From Brachionus manjavacas (Eukaryota > Rotifera > Eurotatoria > Ploima > Brachionidae), in NCBI GenBank assembly GCA_019054805.1, contig JAHQIY010000016.1:1426001-1490000 (forward strand): a DNA stretch of 64,000 bases, given 5' to 3'. The notes beneath the pieces were generated by a model. It worked only from the letters and a program-made list of their open reading frames with translations, had not been told where the DNA came from and ran no database searches. The position numbers were made by a program, and so were the translations under genes. Positions 24,901 through 37,342 of the stretch are shown here, in pieces (positions within the stretch are counted from its first letter, which is position 1; each line of letters starts with the position of its first letter).

Positions 24901-26044
24901 ATTTAGAAAAGAATTTATAATTTTTTTGATCTAAATTTGGCAAAGACCTAAAATCGACTAAATATTTTAAAATTTTTTTTCAATGATCGAGATCATTTAA
25001 TTAATATTGAAGAATTTTTTTAAAAAAAAACACGAAGTGATATAACATCAGATCATAATCGAACAAAAGGAATACAGATGAGTAAAAATAAATTTTTTTT
25101 AACAACAATTTTAATTAATTATAAAAGATAATTTGATGAAAATAAATTTTTTTAAATCATTTCGAATTATGCCATCCCTCCTAATTTAAATCGTAAATTC
25201 TGAGATTTTTTCCTTCAAAATTTGCTCAACAATTTTCTAAATTGGAAATTTTAGCTTAGTACATTTTAGTTTTGAAAAAAAAAATTTAAACAACATAATC
25301 TTGAAATGACGTGCCAAGGTTCCAAAAACCTTAAGCTTCGAGTTGAATTTTTTTTTAACAAACACCTAAGTTAATTGAACAGCGAAATATCAAATCTACG
25401 TTTTTATTTTAATTTCATATCACTAAATAAATAGATAAGAGCAAATTTCAATTTTATCTTCAACAACAAAAAAAATAAAATGTATTGAATAATTAAATAA
25501 ATTTAATTAAAACCGCTCGGGTTAAATTTGCGAAACATGTTTTGTCAGCCAAGCTAAATGTACCAATTTAGACAGATTCAAATAAATAATCAATTGATCG
25601 ATGGTGACAAAACTTGCCAATAATTATCAAGGTGCATATTTTGAAGAAGATTGTTTTTTTTTTTAAAAAACAATTTTATACTTGGATCATTTTAAATTTT
25701 ATAAGAAATATAAAATGGCTTTAAAAAACGAGGTCAAGGTAGATCATTTAAATAGCTTTAAAGAAAATCCAAATATACAAAAGAAAACAAAATTTCTAGT
25801 TGCTTTTGAAGAAAAAAATTCAAAGCATATTACAAATTTAAATTTTTTTTTCTCTTAGTTTCATTTGAATGCTGACTTGGCTTTCTGTATGCTAGTCAGC
25901 CAGTCTCGCTGCTAACAATTACCAACCATGTACATTCAATAAATATACACTTTGTTGTTTTAAATAAAATCTTTATAATTATTTTAGAGCTAAAGTTTGA
26001 TTAAACACTGATAGTTGTTTTTTTTTTAACGGGAAACATTTTTT
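21941..26044. other. 4.1-kb intergenic region upstream of myosin
   Basis: AT-rich, with a short GTT microsatellite near 24220. A less AT-rich patch at about 22990-23160 and another near 23560-23700 look like old repeat copies but match nothing I recognise. The 5' leader and possible non-coding first exon(s) of the myosin gene probably lie here; no promoter motif is clear. Short frames at 23446-23947 are not called. Confidence 0.5.
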
Positions 26045-29000
26045 ATGATTAAAGTAGGTCTATCACCGAATGCGTCCAAGGCGCCCAATCCAACCATGAA
26101 CACTTACCAGTCAATAAATCCTATAATAGAGACAGAGCCGAGTCTAAACGACGCGGAATTCGCGTCCGAGCTAAAGTATCTGAAGCCGCAGGAGCACAAG
26201 GGCGCAGTCTCGGACCCGGCTTCGCAGGCCGACTGGACGGCCAAGAAATACGTGTGGGTGCCGGACGACAGCGAGGGGTTTGTGCGCGCCTCGGTCAAGC
26301 AGGAGCTGGGCGAGGAATGCATCTGTGTTCTGGACAATGGCAAGCAGCTCAAGGTGCACAAAGATGACATACAGCGCATGAACCCGCCTAAATTCAGCAA
26401 AGTCGAGGACATGGCAGAGCTGACGTGTTTGAACGAAGCCTCGGTCCTCTACAACCTGAAGGACCGATACTACTCGGGCCTGATCTACGTAAATTTTTTT
26501 AAATCACCACTTGCCGCCTAATTCCTAATATCTGTGCATAGACATACTCGGGGCTGTTTTGTGTAGTCGTAAATCCGTACAAAAACCTGCCCATTTACAC
26601 CGAAAAAATAGTCAATTTGTACAAAGGCAAAAAGAGACACGAGATGCCGCCTCATGTTTTTGCCATTGCTGACAAGGCATACAGGTCCATGTTGACTGAG
26701 AGAGAGGACCAGTCTATTTTGTGTACAGGCGAGTCCGGTGCGGGCAAGACAGAGAATACAAAAAAAGTCATCCAATATTTGGCACATGTGGCCGCCAAGG
26801 CTAGCACTAAAACAACTGGTCATCTCAAAGATGCAGTAAGACAACACTTCTTTTTTTTTTTTTTAATTTTCTTTTAAATTTAATTTAATTTTAACTTGTA
26901 AATTTAAAAAGTTAAATGTGTCGACTGTAAGTCATTCGGCATCGTCGAGCGGGCTGTTTTACACAGACGGCTCATCGATGGTCGAATCCTTGTCGGGCTC
27001 TTTTCTTTGTGTAAACAATTTTATTACTTTTTTAAATTTAAAACCAAAAAAAGCTCTTTAGAAATTAACCGAATGAATTGTTTTGTGATTTAAACCCTTC
27101 TAGAGATTAGACACCCTTAAATAGCTGACAAATAATTTATCTTTTTTTTGCTTTAAGGGAGAATTAGAGGCTCAATTACTTCAAGCAAATCCGATATTGG
27201 AAGCCTTTGGAAACGCGAAAACAGTCAAAAATGATAACTCATCACGATTTGTAAGTTTTTTTGCTTCATAAACTTTTAAAGACCAAGGTGCTTTTAGTCC
27301 ACTCTAATTAGGCTATTGAGAGTCGGACATGTCACCAAATGGCCTAGAAAAATTAAAAAAAGCATCTCTGATATTCGCTAATTTAGATTTATTTAAGCAA
27401 ATTGTCGTTCCGCTTTTTACATTTTAATAGAATAAAATTTCTATATTTCACAAATAATAAAAAAAAGATAAATAATTGATAGTTTTTTTGATGGCTGGGA
27501 TTTATTGAGAAAATAGCAAAAAAGATAAACAGGAAGACAAAAAAATGATTTAATTTTTAGCTTTATTTGTAGGCAAAAATAAACTTTTTTAACAAAAAAA
27601 AAAGTGCGAAATCCAGTATCGATTATGCAATTTTAAAAATAATTTTTTTGCTTGAATTAGTACATTATCTAATTTAAAATCAAAAGTAGAAAATAGTTCT
27701 TTAAGAAATAATGGCCGGCTTAGTTCTTAACTTTTCATTGAGAAATATTTAAATGTTTTTTATATTTTTTTTAGAATTTTTCGTAAGGTTTTACCTTTAT
27801 TAAATCTTCAATGTCCTTTAGCTAAAATTACAGTTACTTCTTATTTTTATATTTGGGATTTAAGAACAGATTAAAAAAGAAAAATAATTTTTTTTTAAAT
27901 CGATGATAATGATAATACAATAACAATAATAGTGTTTACAATTACTTGTTCCAATCGTTGACAATTCTGTTGGTAAATTGTTGAATCTTTGCCTGATCAT
28001 GCTTGGTGATCACTTTGTACATTTGAATAAGATTGCTTCGCTTCTTTCTTGTCATTAATTTTGGAAAATTTAATCTTCAATGCAATAAAATGGTGAAAAG
28101 TAAAAGTCTGACTTATTTTTAAAATTTGAGATTTAAGTTACATTGAAGACAAGAATTTTGAAATAATTAAAAATAATTTAAAGTCAAAGACCAGACTTGG
28201 CTTATCAGTCAATTGAAGTTAAAAATACAGTGGATTCCACAGTAATCAGTATAAAGTAAGACTTAGTCCTTATTTCACTAGAAAGATCAAACTCAAAATG
28301 ATGTTTTTTTAGAAGGTTAATTTCAGAGTTTTTTTAAAGTCCTAAATTAAAGTCCAAGTCCGGACTTTTTTTTTGAAAAAAAATTTTAAGTCTTTTCTCG
28401 GACTTTTGAAAATAAAAAAAATAAGAAAAAGTACGAACTTGGACTTGACTTGAGACTTGTGACTTTTAAACAACTCTGGTTAATTTACACAAAATCTCTT
28501 GTTTAATTTTGATAATTTTTGCTTTATTTTAATAAATTTCTTTAAGGTACTCTCAATTAAAGATCGAACTCTTTATTAAATCAATTATCTTCTTTCTAAT
28601 TAATAATTGTCCACGAAAAAGCTTGTTAGAATTTTTTTTCTAATTTTTTGTTACATAGTTTGAAATTTTGACAATTTAACTTCAGTTCTTTCAGCCGCCA
28701 AGACAATAAAGTAAAAAAGTAGAGCATTTATTTGTTTATTTTTTACTCATTAAATCCAAGTCCCACGGAAAAACTGAATTATTTAATTAGAAAAAAAAAT
28801 TTCTATGATTTATTTAAAAATAAAAATTAAAAAACACGTCATTTTAATTCTAAAAGGGTAAATTTATACGCATAAATTTTGATCAATCAGGTTTCATTGC
28901 CGGTGCCAACATCGAAACCTATTTACTAGAAAAATCGCGCGCAATTCGTCAGGCCAAGGATGAGCGCACATTTCACATATTCTACCAGTTATTGCGGGGC

Positions 29001-32000
29001 GCATCGGCCAAAGATCGTCAAGAATACTTGCTGGACGACCTCAAGTCTTACACATACATGTCCAACCCGTACATACCAATACAAGGAGTTGACGAAGTAG
29101 AGGAATACAACAACACAATAAAGGCCATGCACATAATGGGCATCAATAACGACGACATCATATCAATAGTACGAACAGTATCTGGCGTTCTCCAAATGGG
29201 AAATTTGCAGTTTAAACAAGAGCGTCAATCGGACCAAGCCACTTTGCCGGACAATACTGTTGCGCAAAAAGTCTGCTACCTTTTCGGCCTGAATGTGACC
29301 GATTTTACGCGCTCATTGCTTAAGCCAAAGCTTAAAGTGGGACGCGATTTTGTGACCAAAGCCCAAAACAAAGAGCAAGTCGAGTTTGCTGTCGAAGCGA
29401 TTGCCAAGGCGATTTATGAGCGCATGTTCAAGTGGATAGTCCAGCGCATCAATAAATCACTGGACAGATCGAAGAGACAAGGCGCCTCGTTTATCGGCAT
29501 CCTGGACATTGCTGGTTTTGAGATATTTCAGCTAAATTCTTTCGAACAATTGTGCATCAATTACACTAATGAGAAGCTTCAGCAGTTGTTCAATCACACT
29601 ATGTTCATACTGGAGCAAGAGGAGTACAAACGAGAGGGTCTAGAATGGAAGTACATTGACTTTGGCCTCGACCTACAGCCCACCATTGACCTGATTGAAA
29701 AGCCGATGGGAATTTTGAGCCTTTTGGACGAGGAGTGCCTGTTCCCCAAGGCCAATGATCGAACTTACTGCGACAAATTGGTCGCCTCACATGCCACTCA
29801 TCCCAAATTTGGCAAGCCGTCTTTTAAATCAACCTATGACTTCAGCATCATTCACTACGCTGGCAAGGTAGACTATTCGGCCGATCAATGGCTCATGAAA
29901 AATATGGATCCACTTAATGACAATATTGTCGCGCTGCTACAAGCATCAAGTGATTCGTTCACTAGAGAAATATGGAAAGATGGTAAGTGCTTGAATTTTT
30001 TTTGTTAAAGATGAAAATGAGGAGTTCATCAAAGAATACATTTTGGAAAAAAATTTGATTTAAATTTAAATTTTAAATTACTTGTTTCTACTTTGCTTTA
30101 AAAAAAATCTTTTTTTTTCAAATTTCACAGTCGTTGTTTGGGGTATAATACCCAGACGGGTGACTCGATCAATAGTGCCTGATTACAGTAAGTACAAATC
30201 TGGTTTGAATGTTTGGATTTCGATTTTGTTTGCATGTTTGAGTGATACTGAATTTAAATATTGCATAATTTTACACCACAAATAATGAATAGATATTTTC
30301 TTTCCCCAATTGATAATTTCCAATTTTAGAATTTAAAATAAATGAAAATTTTCAATTAGATGATAATTAAATGACATTTTTTATCTATTTTGTGAATAAA
30401 AATTTTTTGATTTTTTCTTAATTTTAAATTAAGCGAGCATTCAATTTTGTTTTATTTATAAATTTTTATTCAAATGAAGCAATAAATATGATATGATGTT
30501 TGTTTTTTATTGATTAATTCTTAGTTGAAAAAAAATCAAATTTTTTATACCAAGGTAGTAATTAATTCATAGGGAGATCATTTTTGGGAGAGCAATTTGC
30601 GGAATAGTAAAAATATTTTTTATGAAGGTGCTATAGATAATTTTTTACTTGTTTAAGGTGAAAACATATTTGTTAAATTAAAACTCTCTGCACAAAATCT
30701 GCATTTTCTCTTTTTTCTTGTGCACAGAATATAAATTCAGCTTAAATGCACTATCAGACTAATTTTTCCTAAATTTTTAAAATTTCTCCTGTACCATTGT
30801 TTCCTGATTTTTTTATTTCTAATTTAAAATAATAATTTTATATTGCTAAATTTTAAATTTAATTAGAAATTCTATTTTTTATTAAATTAATTAAATATTT
30901 TATTTTGCTAAATTTAAAAATGAACAAACATCTTTGATACAAATTATTGATATTTAAATGAAAATTGATACACAAGTATGTAATAAATTAGATTATTGTT
31001 TGTAATAAAAAAATTTTTTAAATTTAACTTTAAAATATAAAGTAAAATTTAACTTAGATAATAACTACAAATTATAAAAAAAAATCAAATGAGGAACCTT
31101 AGAATTTTGAATAGATAAACTTTTTTTTGCATATGGGTTAAGAAATAAAATTTTTTTTTAGCCGAAATAGTCGGTATGGCAGTGACAGAAGGCGCGGATA
31201 ATCCGACATTCGGTCAAAGAACCAAGAAAGGCATGTTCCGAACAGTAGGTCAACTATACAAGGAGCAATTGTTCAAATTGATGTCCACATTGCGCAATAC
31301 CAACCCGAATTTTGTGCGCTGCATAATACCAAACCACGAAAAACGAGCTGGCAAAATTGACTCGCCTCTGGTGCTCGACCAACTTAGATGCAATGGTGTC
31401 CTAGAAGGAATTCGCATATGCCGTCAAGGCTTTCCCAATCGCATACCTTTTCAAGAATTTCGTCAACGCTACGAAATTCTGTGTCCAAATGTGATACCCA
31501 AGGGCTTTATGGACGCCAAGCTGGCTTGCGAAAAAATGATCAAAGACCTTGAGCTAGACGAGAACCTTTTCCGAGTGGGACAGTCCAAGTTGTTTTTCAG
31601 AGCTGGCGTTCTGGCTCACCTGGAAGAGGAACGCGACATGAAGCTAACCGATGTGATCATGCAATTACAAGCCGTGTGTCGCGGTCTTCTGGCCAGAAAA
31701 AACTACCAAAAAAAAATCCAACAAGTGAACGCCATGCGCATAATCCAGCGCAATGGACGAGCTTTTCTCAAGCTCAAAAATTGGCACTGGTGGCGCTTGT
31801 TTACCAAAATAAAGCCCTTGCTCCAAGTGACTCGCCAGGACGAGGAAATATTCAAAAAAGAGGAGGAAATCAAAAAGTTCAAAATGGAATACGACAAGCA
31901 GACAAGCCAGTGCAGAGAGCTGGAGATTCGCTCCACTAGTTTGATGCAGGAAAAGCTTTCGCTGGCCGAACAGCTGCAGCAGGAAATTGAGGCGCATGCA

Positions 32001-35000
32001 GAGACCGAAGAGACCAAGAACAGAACTTTGGCGCGCAAACAAGAGCTAGAGGAAATGCTTCAGGACTATGTGACCAAGCTGGAAGAGTCCGACTCGCGCA
32101 TCCAAGAAGTGGTCATCGAAAAACGCAAACTGCAGCAAAACATTCAAGATTTGACCGAACAATTGGAAGAAGAGGAGCAAACTAGACAAAAGTATCAGCT
32201 GGAGAAGATTCAATTCGAGAACAAGCTAAAAACTCTGGAGCAGGACTTGGCCGTTCAGGCCGAGCTGGGCAGCAAGGTGGCCAAGGAAAGGAAAAATCTA
32301 GAGGACAAACTGAACAATGTGCTGAGCAGCCAGACAGAAGATGGCGAAAAAATCAAACAACTGCTTAAGCTAAAGGCCAAATTCGAGTCACAAATTGCCG
32401 ATCTGGAGGAACGCTTGCGCAAAGAAACTGAGCTGAGACAAAAACTGGAGCGCCAACGGGGCCAAATGGAGCTCGAGTTGTCCGAGCTCAGGGACCAACT
32501 GAGCGAGCGAAACCAGCAAGTGAACGAACTGCAGTCGCAGCTGCAGAAACGAGAACAAGAATTGACTGCCGTGTTCAACAAGTCCGAGGAGGAGGCCAAT
32601 CTGAAGAGCAGCATACAGCGGGAGCTGCGCGAGCATCAGTCGCAGATGCAGGACCTGAGAGAGGACTTGGAGTCGGAGCGCGAGGCGCGAAAACGCGCCG
32701 AAAAAGAGAAGCGCGACCTGATGGAAGAGGTGGAATCGCTGCGCAACGAAATCACCGATCAGAACGACACCAGCTCGGTCATCCAGGAGCAGTTCAGGCG
32801 GCAAAATGACGAAGTGTTCGTGCTGAAGCGCAAGTTGGAAGAGGAAAACCAGCTGAAAGAGGCCACTGTCCTCGAGCTCAAGACCCGATTCAATCGGCAA
32901 ATCGAAGAGCTCAATGTGGAGATCGACAATTTGAGAAAGAACAGCAGCCAGTTGTCCAAGCAGAAGCAGCTGCTCGAGGCCGAGAATGTCGACTTGGCCA
33001 ACGAGGTCAAAAATTTGAACCAGCTCAGAAGCGAATCGGAGCGCAAGAGAAAACTCCTGGAGACCAATGTGCAGGAGTTGAACTACAAGGTGGCCGATGG
33101 GGACCGGTACAGGCAGGAAATGGGCGAGAGGCTGCAGAAATTGCACGCCGAGAACGAACAGTTCAGAACGTTCAGCATTGACACCGAGTCCAGGGTGGTG
33201 CAGACAGAGAAGAGTGTGAATGTGCTGAAGAACCAGCTGCTGGAAGCCCAGGAGGCCAATCAGGAGGAAATAAGACAAAAGCTGTCGCTGCAGGCCAAGA
33301 TAAGACAAATCGAGGACGAGAACAATCAACTGCGCGAGGCGCTCGACGAAAAGAATGAAAGAGAAGAAAAGCTCAAGGTGAGTGTGAAGCAGCTGCAGGA
33401 GCAGCAAGCGCTGCTCAAGAAACAGAGCGAACAGGAGCGCGTTGAGCTCGAACAAGTCGACGAGCTCAAGCGAAAGTATCTGAAAGACTTGGAGCAGATG
33501 GAGCGCGAGCTGGACGAGAGCAGGGCGCTCGCAGACAAACTGGACAAGTCGAAGAAAAAGCTGCAAAACGACTATGCCGATTTGACTGTCGAATTGGACA
33601 GATTCAAGAGCATGTACATGCAGCTGGAAAAGCAGCAGAAGAACTTTGACAAAAAGCTTACGGAAGAGAGGAGCATGCGCGAACAATTGGCAACCGAAAA
33701 GGAAGCAGTGGAGCGCGACTCGAGAGAAAAAGAGACGCGCCTGCTGCAGCTGCAGCGCGAGACTGACGAGCGCAGCGGTTTGCTCGCCGAAACGGAAAAG
33801 AAGTACAAGCAGCTGAAGCTGGCTTACGAGGACACGCTGTCGCACAAGGACGACGTGGGCAAGAATGTGCACGAGCTGGAGAAGTCGAAGCGGCAGCTGG
33901 AGGCGCAGCTGGAAGAGCAGCGCTTGCATGTGGAGGAGCTGGAGGACGAGCTGCAGGCGGCCGAGGACGCCAAGCTGCGCCTCGAGGTCAACCAGCAGGC
34001 CATCAAGGCCCAGCTAGAGAAGAAGCTGCAGGAGTCGTCGGACTTGTCCGAGGAGAAGTTCAAGTCGCTGATGAAGACGATCCGCGACCTCGAGTCCGAC
34101 TTGGAGGACGAGCGCAAGCAGCGCACTGCGGCCACCAGCGCCAGGAAAAAGTTCGAGATGGACATGAACGACATGAGAAATCAGCTGGACGAGTCCAACC
34201 GCATGAAGGACGAGCAGTTCAAGCAGATCAAAAAGTTGAGTCAGACTTTGAAGGAGATGACGCGCGAGTGCGAAGAGCTCAGGCTGGTCAGGGACGAAAC
34301 GCTGGCCAGTAGCAAGGAGTGGGAGAAAAAGATGAAGGCGTATGATGTGCAAATTGTGCAACTGCAGGAGGAGAAGGAGTCGGCGGAGAGGATGAGAAAG
34401 CAGGCGGTGGTGGAACGCGACGAGCTGCAGCACGAGTTCGACTCGTTGGCTAGCGGCAAGAACGCGTTCGCCGAGGACAAGCGGCGCATGGAGGCCAGGC
34501 TGGTCGAGATGGAGGAAGAGCTCGAAGAGGAGCAGAGCAATGCTGAGCAAATGGCCGAAAAGATCAAGAAGCAACAGATTGACTTGGAAAAATTGGCCAA
34601 CGATTTGCTCGGCGAAAAGTCGAATGTGTCGCGCGCCGAAAGCGCCAAGATTTTGCTCGAAAGGCAGAATAGAGAGCTCAAGGACAAAATAATTGAGCTA
34701 GAGGAAACGGCCAAGGTAAGAGCCAAAGCTGTCATTGCCAATTTGGAGCAAAAAATAGCCACTGTCGAGGAACAATTGCATTTGGAGGCTGCCGACAAGC
34801 ACAAATTGTCGCGCGAGTTAAAGAAAGCCGACAAACGAGTCAGAGACTTGCAGTCACAAGTGGACGAAGAGCGGAGGCACACTGACAACTACAAGGAACA
34901 GGTAATGTGGAATTTTTTTTCTTTTTTTTTACAGTAAAAGGCAAACATTTTGGCAAAATAATCTTGGAAGGAAAATGTCTCTGGTATTTGATTTGGATCT

Positions 35001-36550
35001 TTTTTTTTGGCAAAAAAATTAATAAAAAAATTTGATTTATTAATTATAAAATTTAAAAATAGAATTTATTTTTTTTCTTAAATTATCTGGTATTTGATTT
35101 TGGTCTTTTTTTTTGACGCCACAAAAAGCATCACTTTCTTTTAGCAAAAGAATTGAAAAAAAATTAAATTTACTATTTTAATAATGCATTTGGTGTAAAC
35201 CAAAAATTAAGCAAAACAGTAATAGAAATTTTTTTTTTATTTTGTTTTAAAATCAAGTCTTAATTTGGTAGCTAATCTAACAAATGTTGAAAATAAAATT
35301 AGAATTTTTAATTGAAAAGTTTGAAAAATCACTCCAAAGTTTTTAAAAAAAAAAAGGGTTCAATTAAAAATGTTTCCAAATCAGAGAAAAAATTTAAATT
35401 TAAATTATTTTTTTTTGCAAGATTTTTATTTATTTAAAAAACGCAAATTCACTTAAAAAAGAAAATCAGAAGTTTTTTTCAAAAGAGTTCTTGTATAAAG
35501 ATACCTTTTTCAAGAGTATTATTTGTATTATAATAATAATACAAATAAACATGCATGGCTTGCTTAAATGAATACCTTGAAGTGCTTCAGCTAAAATTTT
35601 ATCAGACTGTTCTCATCTACTAGAAAAATTTACAACAATTTGATAATTTAAATTTTTTTAGTTTTAAATTTTATACTAAATATATTAAAGGAATTAATTA
35701 GAAAGGAAAGATGCTACTATTTGCCTTTTCCTGAAAAATTTATCAGTTTTGAAAAAGAAATTTTTAAAATAATTTCTATATATTTTTTTTTAATTAAAAG
35801 ATTGAAAAACTACAAACTAAACTTAAAACAAATAAACGAGCAATAGATGAAAATGAAGAAGAAATGACACAATTGAGAAGTCGGTATCGAAAAGCCACCC
35901 GGGATATTGATGAATTAAACGAACAAATTGATAAATTAAAACTTGAAATAAATACACTTCGTTCCAGACCAAGGTAAATTGATGTCATTTATAAAATCCA
36001 AGACTTTTAACCTAACTTCTACCACCACTCAAAACACTTTTAGATTTACTAGTTAATTCTAACTTATTTTTTCTTTTTTAATTTGAAAAGTAGCAAATTA
36101 ACGTAAGTAACTGTAGACGTAAAATTCCGTTATTTTTGTTTTTTTATGTTTAATAAATTAAAACACATTTTTATTGTTATTATTTAGTTTTTTAATAAAA
36201 TTATTATTTTTTAATCAACTAGTTTAGATAAATTTGTCATGGCTGCATGTTTAGATTAATGTAACTCAATTAACCGCTAATAGAAAAATTTTTATTATTT
36301 TGTTTTAAATTATGGACCCTTTTCTTTTAGAACTTCATCAATGTTTACCAGCAAAGTAAGACAGTCAAGCGGAATAGCAAAAATATTGAGTGAGACACAA
36401 GACTTGGATGACGATGATTTGGACAACACATTTACCAGTCATCATAACACAGGAAGTAATGGTGGTGGCTTGTCATTAACATCTGGAGCGAATGGTTCGC
36501 ACAGCTCACTAAGCACAATAAGCAGCAATAAAGAGTCACCAACATCTTAA
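26045..36550 (+). CDS. zip: Non-muscle myosin II heavy chain
   Basis: Constitutive exons 26045-26488, 26542-26835, 27158-27250, 28857-29982, 31162-34901, 35801-35973 and 36331-36550 join in frame to 2029 residues. Three optional exons are listed separately. Order: N-terminal SH3-like subdomain ([10 protein letters not shown]), P-loop GESGAGKT (211-218), switch I NDNSSRFGKF, switch II DIAGFE, actin-binding region, SH helix ([13 protein letters not shown]), converter, two IQ-type light-chain sites ([31 protein letters not shown]), the [14 protein letters not shown] junction, about 1,100 residues of coiled coil, and a Ser/Gly-rich non-helical tail. This matches Drosophila zipper and vertebrate MYH9/10 rather than muscle myosin. 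Family role: ATP-driven actin contraction in cytokinesis and morphogenesis. Start 26045 is the first ATG in frame; a second at 26096 is possible. Rod codons are much GC-richer than the surroundings. AATAAA is at 36996-37001. Confidence 0.95.
26912..27010 (+). CDS. Myosin II optional cassette exon, loop 1
   Basis: 99 bases between AAAAAG and GTAAAC, open in the myosin frame, phase 0 at both ends, encoding 33 residues beginning [14 protein letters not shown] and ending SLSGSFLC. It lies between the exon ending in the P-loop helix (GHLKDA) and the exon starting [12 protein letters not shown], which is the loop-1 position next to the nucleotide pocket. Drosophila zipper and vertebrate MYH10 have alternative inserts at this site. 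The gene reads in frame with or without it. Confidence 0.72.
27935..28070 (-). mobile_element. CR1-like LINE C-terminal relic in a myosin intron
   Basis: The minus strand reads [20 protein letters not shown] then [14 protein letters not shown], matching the C-terminal region of CR1-like RT as seen in the fuller element at 44.6-44.9 kb (LIQLYKVSRGK; FFINRIANEWNELP). An AACAATAATA-type tail lies on its 3' side. Too short to assign further. Confidence 0.55.
30131..30187 (+). CDS. Myosin II optional cassette exon, loop 2
   Basis: 57 bases after TTTCACAG and before GTAAGTAC, phase 1 at both ends, adding 19 residues ([19 protein letters not shown]) between EIWKD and EIVGM. This is the start of loop 2 at the actin interface, where vertebrate MYH10 also has an optional insert. 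Both splice sites are strong. The motor reads in frame with or without it. The insert is unusually hydrophobic and basic for a loop. Confidence 0.65.
36091..36102 (+). CDS. Myosin II 12-nt tail microexon
   Basis: TAGCAAATTAAC lies between TTTTTTAATTTGAAAAG and GTAAGT. With phase 2 on both sides it adds four residues (reading ...R-S-S-K-L-T...) to the non-helical tail between the exon ending LRSRPR and the exon starting TSSMFTSK. It is in frame whether used or skipped. Called only from splice signals and phase. Confidence 0.45.
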
Positions 36551-37342
36551 ATAGAAGAAAATATCCAAATATTTTAATCTGAGAATGACTTAGTATCTGC
36601 CATATACAATTCCCAGCAACATCAAGTTTTTTAGTCAAACAACCAACTGTCCAGTCATTTTTTAATATACACTCTTCTTTTAGCTATGTCTTAAATCGGA
36701 CAGTTTTGAGTTTTCACTTTAGAAAAATCGATTTTATTTTTTTTAATTAAAAAAAAAGATAATTATTTTTTTGTAATAACCAACTATTTTTACACAAGCA
36801 TTTTAAATTTGACGACGAAGCATACTATGGAAAGAGAAAATTTATAAAAATAAGAATTAATTTTTTACTATTTGTCTTTTTTTATTTTAAAATTATTAAT
36901 CAACATTTAAAATTTACTTAAAACTTTATTCAAATTTTCATCTTGAAAAAAATTTCAATTTCATATATATACAAATTTAGTTTTATTAAGAATTTAATAA
37001 ATATATAAAAAAGGAGATATTTAAATCCGTCAATTATTTTAATTTAATCAAGAAAAGGTGATTTGAATTTGTTTTTCAGATTAAGAAATATTTAGGATTC
37101 GTTATTTCGCTTTTTTATTTTGCAAGACTTGAGAATCTTGTGCCAAAATAATAAAAAAATTAAGCCAGATTGAAACAAAATTATGGAAAAAAAATGGTGT
37201 TATAATCTAATTTTTGATAATTTTCACTGATTTAAATAAAAAAAATAAATTTTAAGCAAAACAAAATAGCTAATTTATTAAAGATCTTTTAAATATTATT
37301 TTAAAAAGTTTCTTATATAAATAAAAAAATAATGTCTTAGAT
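36551..37342. other. Myosin 3' UTR and spacer
   Basis: Contains the myosin 3' UTR with AATAAA at 36996-37001, followed by AT-rich spacer to the convergent LRR pseudogene. Nothing else is seen. Confidence 0.6.

Noticed and set aside
32388-33929. 513-residue open frame on the minus strand, and several shorter antisense frames at 31.7-34.9 kb
   Set aside because: It lies wholly opposite the myosin coiled-coil exon. Leu-rich low-complexity content is the mirror of Glu/Lys/Gln codons with GC-rich third positions. No independent domain.
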